64,000 bases of DNA from Bettongia penicillata ogilbyi (Eukaryota; Chordata; Mammalia; Diprotodontia; Potoroidae). Below the pieces are notes generated by a model. That model was not told the origin of the DNA. It did not search any database and saw only the letters and a list, made by a program, of their open reading frames with translations. The stretch's first letter is position 1, and every line of letters begins with the position of its first letter. Made by a program: the position numbers and the translations under genes. Positions 35,254-46,282 of the stretch are shown piece after piece. The stretch is taken from NCBI GenBank assembly GCA_023548195.1, contig JAJHZJ010000269.1, positions 434,001 through 498,000 on the forward strand, in the 5' to 3' direction.

Positions 35254-37186
35254 AATAAATAAATTAATATCTAAATAAACTTAGAATTCAAAAGAAGATC
35301 CATAAATGCATTTAATTTACTATTCCAGGAGTGAAAGAAGCCTTTTTACTCTCCCCCCTCACCCCAAATAAACACAGTATCCTTGCTGACTTTTTGATAC
35401 ATTATAATGAGCCCACATATTTTGGTTTGTATAAAATATTCATTTCCCTTCTCTAGTAAAGTATGTTTAAGCTCATAAATGGTGCTATATGCAAGGGTAA
35501 TGTCCCAGTCAGATAGAAACTGCTATTTTATTGCCCTATATGTGTGCTAAACATTGTCAGCTATTAAACTATGTCTCCTGTTGAATTTCTAAGTTTAATT
35601 CCTCTTTATGCATTATTTAATATAGATCAAGTCTGAGAAAACATTAAATCACCTTCATCATGTTAATACTTTATAGCAGTGCTGTTCTGGCCCTCTGCTT
35701 GCTAGAGTGGCAGCACAGGGAAGATATAATGAATATAAAATAATGAATGGTACCAGGGTGGCCAATTGGCTGCTTTGATTTACCCATAATAAAAGGGCAC
35801 TAGAAATTAAATGGAAACTGATTTAAAGGTGATAAAGAGAAAAAGCTTATATTACGATAATAAATAAATAAAACTGCAATTATTCTTAGCACTAAATATT
35901 GAGGCAAATGATCAAGATAAAGTACTTATACTATTTACTTATTCAACAGATTTTCACACCACCAATCAAAAGGCAACACTGATTTTTTTTTTAACATGAG
36001 ACAAGTCACTCAATTCCTGATATAAAACATACTAAAAGAATTTAAAGTGTTAACTCTGAAAATTTAATAACCAATAAGAGTTTACACAGAAGCTAAATAA
36101 ATAAATAATTTTTCTTTCTTTTGGCATATTTATGAAAAACTTCTCAATGTAATATTAATCCAAATGGGGAGAGAGCAACAGATGAATTCCTTCCCTGCTT
36201 TAAAATGATAGTTCAGAAAGAGTGTACTTTCATGAAACAGAAATTCTAAACAAGATATACTCAGAGTCATGAGATAGTGTAATATTCTTTGGAATGAAAT
36301 TGTTTCTTCATAATCCCCCATTAAGCACAAATATATGATATCCTATAAAATTCAAACAACTATTATGTAACTGCTTCACTAAACCTGTGATCATATCTAT
36401 GAGGATCATTTCTCCATATGTGACGATCACAGTCTAACTAGATTTTCAATTCCTGTGTGATATTTCTCCATATTTTCCCATAGAGCCTCTGCTTAACCTT
36501 CTCAAGGCCTTCTACCAAGTTTTATAGTTCCTGAATAGGGGTGTAATCCTGGTATTGCTCAACAGTTATCCACCACCATTGAACACATGAAAACAATTTT
36601 ATTTTTAAAACATATATTAATTTAATGACATTTGATGTCATTCCTTGTACATAGATAACCATTAGAAAGATAATGCAAACTACTTTACCTATTACATCTC
36701 TTTCTGTTACCCTATGTTCCACCTGTAATTTTCATTCCTTGGAGATTCTGGTGATAAACATTTTAAACTACACAAAATTTCCAGTAGAGTCTCTGTTACT
36801 AAAAAATAATCAATCTATCAAAATAAGGCCTTTTTTATGTGAAATAGTACGGGATCATTAAAAGCATTTTATAGTTTACCACCTGAAGTCCAGCCTCATC
36901 TCTTCTTCTGAATACGTTTTTGGATTAATTCATTTCCCATCTGTACTGTCTGTAGCAGGTTAAAACACTAATGTGCTACTTCATTGAACTGATCATACAA
37001 ATACATTTTATAATCTGAGCAACATATTTTTCTTTCCCATGTGTCTTATTCTCACTTGAATCTTTCTGAATTTCCTTCCTCAAGTTTTATCATAACTTTT
37101 CATCAGGTTTGCCACAAATGTTCCCATACAACGATAGTCTATACTGGTATCATGACAGGACACATTTAAAACATATCCGTAATGAA
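35254..37186. other. Unassigned, repeat-free sequence
   Basis: No gene or repeat recognised. About 35480-35860 reads as non-repetitive sequence with several homeodomain-type TAATTA/ATTAAA cores. That is compatible with, but does not establish, a conserved noncoding element. Confidence 0.4.
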
Positions 37187-37189
37187 TTA

Positions 37190-38545
37190 ATCACAGAATT
37201 ACAGAAGTTTCAAGTTTCAGAAGATCACAGGATCCATCTAATATAATCCATGCATGGAGGAGTCTTTAAAATTACCTACTGGTTAGGTGATTGTCTTATC
37301 TTTTATTATTATTATTATTACTATTATCATTATTTTGAGACTTCAATGAAGGAAGACCACTATCTCTTGAGTCAAGCCACTTTGTACAGCTTTAATTATT
37401 GTGAATTATGTGCGTATAGTTGAAGTTTTCCACTCTGTAACTTCCACACGATGATTTGTGGCTTTTCTCGTTGAAGAGTAATCATAGTATACTAAGCCCT
37501 ACCCCATATAGCTATTCAAATACCTTATAATACCTATTTTTGTTTCCATCTTTGAGGTCAGAGTTTTCTATTTTGCAATATAAACACGTACTTTTCTTTC
37601 AAGTGAGCCTCCAGTTTCATAAAATTAAAGCACTTTTACATCATGGTAGTCTTCTTCTGGGTGCTCTTCAGTTTGTCAATGTAAGTTTTAAACCATAGTA
37701 CCCAGGACAGAATGCTGTACCTCAGATGAGGTTTGACAATGACAAAGGACAGCTTTGTTATAACTTCCATAACCCTGGCAGCTATGTCACTATAAAAGCA
37801 GTCAAAGATTGCATTATCTCTTTTAATTGCCACATCACATTGCTGGCATATTGAGGTTGAACCCACTAAATCATCCTTATGCTTTTTCATAAAAACTGTT
37901 GTCTATTACTGTCTCACCCATCTACTTTTCCTCAATTTGATATTTACACTCAATTTCAAGAATTTACATTTAAGCATATTGGAATTAATCTCAGTGAATG
38001 TAGTCCAATATTATAAATGGTTAAGATTTTTTTGGATGTTGATTGTCATCCAATGGTTTAACTATCTTAAATGTTGTTAGAGTTATAAATTTTATAAATA
38101 TGCCTTCTTTGCATTTGTATAATTTATTGATATACATACTAAATATTATTGGACAACGCACAATTCCTTGTTCCATTTTCCTTAAGACCTTCTGCCACAT
38201 TGATGCTGAACCATTAATAATTACTCTGAGTTCTGTTATTTAACCATTTCTGATTGTATCCAATAGTATTGTTATGTAATCTATATAATTCTACATATCT
38301 ATAAAAATAACATGAGAAGTCATTTTTAAAAGCTTTGCAAAAATTAAAGTTTGCTATATTCCAAGAATTCATCTCATCTTGTAGTTCAGTTATATTTCAA
38401 CAAAAATCAATAGATTTAGTCTGCCATGACATGTTCTTGTCATGAAGATGAAGTTACGATGGTTGCTTAATTCCTTCTTGAATTTCTATATATTCAGCAG
38501 CCATATTTTTATTGATCTTTTCTAAAACGTTCCCAATTTAATAAT
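37190..38545 (-). mobile_element. CR1/L3-clade LINE relic
   Basis: On the minus strand 37890-37636 reads SICQQCDVAIKRDNAIFDCF, then VITKLSFVIVKPHLRYSILS. This matches the ORF2 C-terminal region of CR1-type LINEs (…QQCDVAAKKANAILGCI…REVIVPLYSALVRPHLEYC…). DNA-level similarity continues upstream through the RT region (about 38000-38500) and downstream toward a 3' region near 37200-37260. Heavily degraded. CR1/L3 elements are ancient in mammals, so this is among the oldest identifiable sequence here. Confidence 0.75.
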
Positions 38546-38559
38546 ATGCCTACTTAGTT

Positions 38560-40150
38560 GTGTAGTCTATCTAATCACACAGAAAAATTGGAGGGAAAGA
38601 GAATAAGAGAAGATCAGGGATGATAGCAGGGAAGGTGGATTAGGGAAGGTCAGAAGGAAAACATTTTTTTACAATATATAGGGTGAAAGAAGAAAAAAAG
38701 TAGGATAAGCAGAGTGAAAAATAAAATGGAGAGGAATACGAGTTACTAGTTATGATTGTGCAAAAATATTTATGGCAAGTTTCTCTGACAAAAGTCTCAT
38801 TTTTCAAATACATAGAAAGTGAGTTAAATTGATAAAAAAAAGAACCATTCCTCAACTGATAAAAGGCAAAAGGATATGAACAGAAAGATTTGAAATAAAG
38901 TAGTCAAAGTCATCTATACTCAGGTGAAAAGTGCTCTAAATCACTATTGATTACAGAAACGATAACTAAAGCAACTCTGAGGTTAACCGATATGAGAAGA
39001 AAGGAACATAACAAATATTGGAGGAGAATGTGAAAAAATTGATTCTCCAATCCACTGACAGCGGAGTTGTGAACTGATTCTATCATTCTGTAGAGCAATT
39101 TGGAACAATGCCAAAGAGTTATAAAACCATGCACACCTTTTGATCAAGCAACACTACTACTATGTCTATATCCCAAATAGATAAGTAAAAGGAGAAAAAA
39201 AGACCTGTATTTAGGCCTTCAAATACTTATAAAAAAAGATATACATATACATATATCATACAATTATATGTCAGATACATTATATATTTTATATAATATT
39301 GCATAATTCTACATTATATTATATATGTAATGTATATTATGTATTGTTATGTAACACATGTAATATATTAGATCTTCAAATATTTGTACAAAAAGACCTA
39401 TATTTAAGTCTACAAAAATTTATAGCAGCTCATTTAGAGGTGGAAAAAAAATTGGAACTTGAGAGAAAACACATCAACTGGGAAATGATTAAATGAATGA
39501 ACACATTTGCATAGCTCCTCACTGCCACTTTCAGATTATTTCTTTATTCTCTATATTCTGCAGAACTGTTAAAATTCCTTCTAGCTTAACATTTCTGGCA
39601 TCCCATTCTTGTACTGTCTTCCAGATTTTTCGTACAACAACTTTCCGAACTTTCTGTGGTATAGGATTATGATGGAATATTACTATAATGTAAGAAGTAA
39701 TGAGCAGGATGCTCATTATTTACTTACACGAACTGATGAAAAATAAAATGAGGAACCATGAGAACATTGTGCAAAGAAAGGGCAATATTATACGATAGTT
39801 AAACTGTGAATGTCAGTTATTCTCAGCAATAAAATCATCAAGAGAATTCTGAAGGATTTATGATGAAAAGTGCAGAGAAAACAAAATGAGGGAGTCTGAA
39901 CGCACATCACAGCATCCTTCAAAAAACAAAAACCAACTCATTTCTTTTGGTCTCTTTCCTTTCACAACATGTCTAATATAGAATGGTTGTTCATAATTGA
40001 ACATGTCAAATCAATATCTGATTACTTAACATCTCAATGAAGGAGGGAGTTGAGAGAGGGAAGCAGAATATTTGGAACTCAAAATTAAAATTAAAAATAT
40101 GTTAACATCGTTTTTGCATATCAATGGATAAAATAAAATGATAATTAAAT
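38560..40150 (+). mobile_element. Old L1 relic with deleted ORF2 middle and an insert
   Basis: A purine-rich inter-ORF spacer and the ORF2 start context (38560-38770) are followed by a deletion. ORF2 C-terminal homology resumes around 38920 and continues through 39130-39190 (…CACACCTTTTGATCAAGCAA…) to a 3' end near 40150. Inside it, 39500-39655 is a non-L1 insert. TA repeats lie at 39240-39370. Confidence 0.65.
39500..39655 (-). other. Unidentified 155-bp insert with a short open frame
   Basis: It interrupts L1 homology between AAATGAATGA and TGTGGTATAGG. On the minus strand it reads through about 38 codons including VRKVVVRKIWKTVQEWDARN, then a stop. The composition looks protein-like (Lys/Glu/Trp mix) rather than repeat-derived. 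It could be a scrap of a retrocopied mRNA or an exon captured during insertion. I cannot identify the protein. Confidence 0.4.
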
Positions 40151-41341
40151 ATTTTAAATTTTCCCAAAGAATGCAGCTTATTTCAATTTCGTTCCATTGG
40201 TTGCAGACTCTTTTTCCTTCCCCATATTGAAAAATAGGAAGTATAACTTCTTGCACCCTAATGGCACCTTTCCCATTGTCCATGATATTGCAAATATTAC
40301 AGACAGTGGCTCAGTCATAGCATTTGTCAGATACTGTAGAATTGAAGAATTTGGTTGATCTTGTCCAAGAGTCTACCTTACATTATTTCTGAGATGTGAG
40401 ATCTGTTTAATTTAAAGTTAAGTCTGCCTTGGCATGCTCTCTAGAAGTAGAACAAAGCATAAAGAAATAGGTATATGTCTAGTTCATTTCCAAGGAGGCA
40501 AATAAAGAAATTGTTGTAATTCATTTTTCTTTATAATCAAAAGCAAACATTGTTACTTATCATTTGTTCATCTCACCTTTTTATGTTTCCAATGAATATA
40601 AGCCAATAAATACTGAGAATACAAGTATAGTTTATTCATTCTCTAAAATGTGTCCAGAAAAATAATAACAAAAAAATAAGTTATAGTATATGGTAATAAT
40701 TATCCCCATAATGAGAAGATATGGTTTACCTAAGACGGAAATTTTTTTAGAAAAGCAGTGCGATTTGTGAACCCAGGTAAAATTCCTTTTTTCAAATTTG
40801 AGAGAGAAGAAATTTAAATTGGTATCAATTCTATCAAGAATAAGAAATCAAAATGCATGAAACTATAGATAACTGACTATCTAAGTAGACCTGACTCTCC
40901 CCAGGTTCCATTTCTTTTTTGTTTTTATCTGCTTTCTCTACTCTTTGCAAGCATTAATTGCTGATATGACTAAGTGTAGATTTCACTACACTCTCTTGTG
41001 CTACAGCTACTGCTACCAGTCTATGAGAACATGAAAATATTTTCTATTGTACAGGAGAGAGGCTCACACATTCTATGAAATGTCAACATTGTAAAACTCT
41101 TCCAACACAGGATTTTCTCAAAGCTTCACAAACACCCTTGTACTTAAGTGGTCTGGGTTCATAAATCACACTGCTTTTTCACTCCCATATTAAGTAAATG
41201 TAACTTCTCATTATAGGGATGATTATTATAATATGCTACAATTTCTTCTTTGAAATTTAAATTTTAAATTGTTTTTGTTTCTCCATTATTATTGGACACA
41301 TTTGAAGAGTGAATAAACTAAAATCATATTCTCAGTATTTA

Positions 41342-41390
<49 letters not shown>

Positions 41391-44216
41391 CGATTAAATT
41401 GTATTCACTTAATTTTAAAAAGCATTTTGGATGATCACAAGTAGCATCATCTAATAAAATCTTAAAAAGTATGTGAGGGAACAAATCTTACAGAAAACAT
41501 ATGAAATATAATTAAGTCAGATTATTGTCAGAGTATTTTATAGGGAAAAGAAACAACTAGAAAAAAGATAACAAATGGAAAATAAACTTAAAAGATTGTT
41601 TGGTTCTAGTGATCTATTGCAATTGTTGACAGTAGTGGAAACACAAATTTATTCCTTTAATTCCTGTTGAACTACGTACCCAAGACGTAATTGCACTTCA
41701 GAAGACAAAATTAGAAAACAAATTATATCTGATTAGAGACAAAAGAAAATACTCCTGAAGCTGAAGATGACACAGTTTTAAAATCACTCAGTGACTTATA
41801 ATCAATATGTCTCAAAGACAGGAAGATTCTTTAAGGCTGGAATATAACATGAAAGATGTTTTCTAACAAAAATAAGTTGAAAAATCAAGTACTATCTCAT
41901 ATTTATTTTCTTATTTCTATGAAACATTTATGGGAAGTATGTCTATATATGTGTGTACATTCATTCATATGTTTGTGTGTGGATGCAAGCACATATTGGA
42001 ATCATCTTTGATGAATATTTGCAAAGAGACCTGTCAGGTTTTTTACAAAAAGTGAAAAAACAACACAGAGAACAAATTATAAAATGTCTTCTGATAAACT
42101 TCTGATTGAGCTACTTGATTAGTAGTACATCTTAGAGAGATGTTTCATGCTATAGATAGGCAATAAACTTGACCCAAATTTAGCTAAGAACTAATGAAGA
42201 TTTGACCCTTTTCTCTTTATTTACATGGGGCAATTTAAAAAAAATTAACTTATGATCAAAACAAATATTCACATTATATAGTGTAACCAAAAGATGATTT
42301 TACATGAAAGTACAAGTCTACTAATATACAACAAAATTATCATGTAAATGTTTTTTCTTCTGCTAGAATGATATTAGATATAAGATATATATATATATAT
42401 ATATACAAAACATATACATAAGTACACATATACATATGCACTTGCATATTCACAAACTTTCACATGTGTGTATATATGTATATTTATAAACATACACAAT
42501 TATTCTATACATACTTCTATTTATCAGTTCTTTCTCTGGACTCTTAGAATATCTTTCATCATATGTCATTTAAATTTCTTGCCACAAATAGAGAAATGAA
42601 TTGAATAAAACCAAAAAAGTAAATTACACAGGTTCACAGCCAATATGGCCAAAACAAGAACTTCAACCAATATTTTCTAATTCCAAACCCATTTTTTTCT
42701 CCCCCATAAGAAATCCCTTGCAGCTTCAAATTTATAAATTGAAATTATATTTTCTATTTATTTGCACATCATTGATTAAAATGTGGAAAAACAAGGTCAG
42801 AAACAGAACATTCTGGAATACATTTAATGACTTCCTTCAGATTTCACATCTATCCATTAATCAATTATAACTAGGTGTCTTCAGTCATGTATATACCATT
42901 TCAATGAACTGAATTAGCATAGTGCTTCATTTTTCACCCATGCTGTGAGAGCAATTACCATTTGCTATCAGTAACAGCTTTGTATATTATACATGTATAA
43001 TGTACAATACGTAAATGTAAATTTATCATGTGTGAATCAGTCTGATATTCTGTTTAATATGGGCTGCCACTTTTATCCAGAAGGCTAGATGACCATTTTT
43101 GAAGGCATTTTGAAGAAGAGACACCTGCATGTGTATGAATTGGCATGATTGTCTCAGATAATTCTAACGAACAAATTATATATTTCTCTATATATCACTA
43201 TAAGATTCATAGTTACCTTTAATTGATCTATCTTCTTCTTGTTATATAGATACATTTGTGCAAATTTCGAAGTTGTCTTCTCTTTTTGTTCTTTGTCACA
43301 TGTTTGGGTGTTTAATTCTGTGACAGCCCAAACATAAAGGAACAAGGTTAGGGAACAAGCTCATACCTCGCCCTCATATCAATTATTCTTAATCTACTTC
43401 AGAAATTATTCTTTTAACCTTTATATGGGAGCATAGAGAGACAATATCTCACATTCTCTTTTCAAATAATAAAATATGCTTATAAAACACATTTTCTTCA
43501 ATTCCCATGCCTTCTGGATGTCTTTTGAAAAGATGCTTTTTTTCTCGATTCTTTTAAAAAATTTCCCACAAAACACTGTGTGCCTGTATGATTTGGCTAG
43601 TCACAATGGAGTCCAGTATGCTACTTGTAAGTAGTCTTATCTTTTTCTTATTTTAGCAACCTGAAAGTAACGAGTAGCTTTCACACATAATCAACCACCA
43701 CAGAGAAAACTCCAAGCCTCTCAGCCTTCGCTAGCCCTTCTTTTGAATCATTTGCTGATAGTATCAGTTCTTTCCTGTGTGCTTTCTTACAAAGTCAAAA
43801 GTTAGAGTCAATGGCATACTTATCTAACATCAAATTTATAGAAAAGAGAATTATACTCTGTCTCCTGAAGAGCAGGAAATGAGAAACAGTTACTTGGAGT
43901 AACATCTGTAATCTTGGAATGTCAGATATGTTTGTTGATTTGTGTATGTTTTCTAATTTTATTTATTTTTTAAACAAAAGGCCCTGTATAATTTTTAAAT
44001 AAGGCAGCCATTATGGAGAGATGAGAGAAATAATTGCTCTTTTTCTCCTGAGGTAGAACAGAAAATAAAGTCGGGCTCAGAGTCAAGAAAATCTGAGTTT
44101 AGGGAGCTTCATTGTAGAAAGGCATGTCACTCCTAAACTTGGTCACCAAGTTCACAAAGGCTCTCTAGCACCGAGGTTCTTAATCTGTAGTCTGTGGATG
44201 TTAAAAATATGCTAAA
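40151..44216. other. Unassigned AT-rich sequence
   Basis: No gene. (AT)n at 41345-41388 and TA/CA repeats at 42385-42500. About 44075-44110 has a short MIR-like GGGCTCAGAGTCAAGAAAAT. Open frames at 42601-42870 and 43154-43345 carry no recognisable motif. Confidence 0.5.
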
Positions 44217-44672
44217 TGGGAGAGGAGTGAAGATGGTGGAGTAGAAAGATTCACATATGCTAGCTCTGAACCCACAGCCCATAAAAGACCTGTAAAGAAG
44301 AACTCCCAACAAATTCTGGAGCAGTGGAAGACACGACAACGGAGTGGAGGAGATTTCTGTTCCAGACAGACCTGAAAAACCCACGTGAAAGGTCCGTCGC
44401 ACACCAGACATGGAGCAGGGCACAGCCCTGCCTTGGCCGTGTGGCACTGAGAGGAGCACATCGAAGCAGATTTCAGGGACAGAATCTCCAGTGGCAGAGC
44501 AGGTACCTCTACCCGCAGATGCAACAGGTCAGTGAGAGAGTATGTTTGGCTAGCATAGAGAGGAGCAGGGTGTCCCCATAACTCAGGCCCCCTCAGGAGG
44601 CAACTGGAGAGGCAGCAGCAGACAGGAGTTCCCAAAGCAGGCAGGAGCCCAGATCCATTATTGCAAGTCTCC
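44217..44672 (+). mobile_element. HAL1 5'UTR fragment, copy D
   Basis: It starts with AAGATGGTGGAGTAGAAAGA, aligned with the 5' end of copy B at 5028, and runs about 450 bases into the leader. It stops where the next HAL1 5' end begins. The GC content and the CACAGCCC…AACTCCC blocks match copy B. No ORF1. Confidence 0.8.
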
Positions 44673-44675
44673 ACA

Positions 44676-46205
44676 TAGATGGCGGAGTAGAAAGAGTCAG
44701 GTATGCTAGCTCTGAATTCACAGCCCAGAAATTTCCTGGAAAAAGAACTCCCCACAAATTATGGAGCAGAGCAAGCCATGCAGAAACACAGTGGAAGAGA
44801 TTTCCATTCCAGAGAGCCCTAGAAAGCCGTCCCCAGGAGTCCATTGTGCTCTGGACAGCAGAGCCCACCCCTGTACTGCCCTGGCCCCACGGATCCAGAG
44901 GAGCAGATCTGAGCAGGCTTCAGGGATGGAACCTCCCGTGGCTGTGAAGGTCCCTCCACCCACAGGAGCTCCAGATCAGTGAGAGAGAATTCTGGGCTGG
45001 CCGAGAGGGGAGCGGGGTGTCTCTGTGACTCAGCCCCGTCGGGAGGAAGAGGAAGAGGCAGCGGCAGAGGCAGCTACAGAGGCAGTAGTGGCCAGGAGCT
45101 CCCAAAGCAGACAGGAGCTCAGGGCCATTACAGAAGGTCTCTGCATAAACCCCCTGAGGGAACCGATCCTGGGAGGCAGCCCTGCCCCCACCTGAGCACC
45201 AGAACTTAAGCTCACATTGAATAGCAGCCACACCTGCCGCAGAAAACCCTGAGGCTGGGGAGCAGCATTTGAATCTCAGACACCAAGCACAAGCTGGATG
45301 GATCTAGGCAGGGGTGGAGAGGAATCCCAGAAGTCAAGTAACTGTCTGGGAAAATGTCCAGAAAAGGGAAGAAAAATAAGACTATGGAAAGCTATTTTCT
45401 TGGGGGACAGATGTTCCCGCCTTTCAATTCTGATGATGAGGAACAATTCTTACCATCAGGGAAAGACGTGGAGGTTGGGGCCTCTGTATCCCAGTCATCC
45501 GAGGTGGATGTCGGTTGGGCTCAAGCCATGGAAGAGCTCAAAAAGGATTTTGAAAATCACGTTAGAAAGGAGGAGGAAAAACTGGGAAGAGAAATGAGAG
45601 AGATGCAAGAAAAGTATGAAAAACTGGTCAATACCTTGCTGAAGAAGACTGAAAAAAATGCTGAAGAAAATAACACCTTGAAAAATAGGCTAACTCAATT
45701 GGCAAAAGGGGTTCAAAAAGCCAATGAGGAGAAGAATGCTTTCAAAACCAGAATTAGCCAAATGGAAAAAGAAGTTCAAAAGCTCACTGAAGAAAATAGT
45801 TCTCTCAAGATTAGAATGGAACAGATGGAGGCTAATGACTTTATGAGAAACCAAGAAATCACAAAACAAAACCAAAAGAATGAAAAAATGGAAGAGAATG
45901 TGAAATATCTCATGGGAAAAACAACTGACCTGGAAAATAGATCCAGGAGAGACAATTTAAAAATTATGGGACTACATGAAAGCCATGATCAAAAACAGAG
46001 CCTAGACATCATCTTTCAAGAAATTATCGAGGAAAACTGCCCTGAGATTCTAGAACCAGAGGGCAAAATAACTATTGAAGAAATCCATCGATCACCACCT
46101 GAAAGAGATCCAAAAAGAGAAACTCCTAGGAACATTGTGGCCAAATTCCAGAATTCCCAGGTCAAGGAGAAAATATTGCAGGCAGCTAAAAAGAAACAAT
46201 TCAAG
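44676..46205 (+). mobile_element. HAL1 copy E, 3'-truncated in ORF1
   Basis: A second 5' end (AGATGGCGGAGTAGAAAGAG) lies directly downstream of copy D, followed by a complete leader with GGCAGC-type repeats (45050-45085) and an uninterrupted ORF1 start. The sequence is lost after ATTC at about 46203 in the C-terminal domain. Missing a 3' end is unusual for an L1-type insertion, because reverse transcription starts there. A later deletion, recombination or overwriting by copy F is likely. Confidence 0.85.
45354..46205 (+). pseudogene. L1-type ORF1, best-preserved HAL1 copy, lacks C-terminal end
   Basis: Open for about 284 codons from MSRKGKKNKT. It covers an N-terminal acidic region, coiled coil (residues ~60-185), RRM-like domain from RSRRDNLKIMGL (~198), and the first half of the C-terminal domain (EIHRSPPERDPKRETPRNI, ~244). 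About 85 residues are missing compared with the 47.8-kb copy. In L1 these domains trimerise and bind RNA. Without the C-terminal end, chaperone activity is not expected. Confidence 0.85.
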
Positions 46206-46282
46206 ACTTGAAATCCAAAGATTTTGGTTTAAGTCTTTGCTCCTAACTCACTGTATGACTTTCCTCTAGAATATTCTTTTCT
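46206..46282 (+). repeat. MIR-like fragment between two HAL1 pieces
   Basis: GACTTGAAATCCAAAGATTT…TGTATGACTTTCCTC resembles the middle of a MIR-class SINE (…GGTTCAAATC…TGTGACCTTGGGC…). It is probably remaining host sequence between the two HAL1 pieces. Confidence 0.45.
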
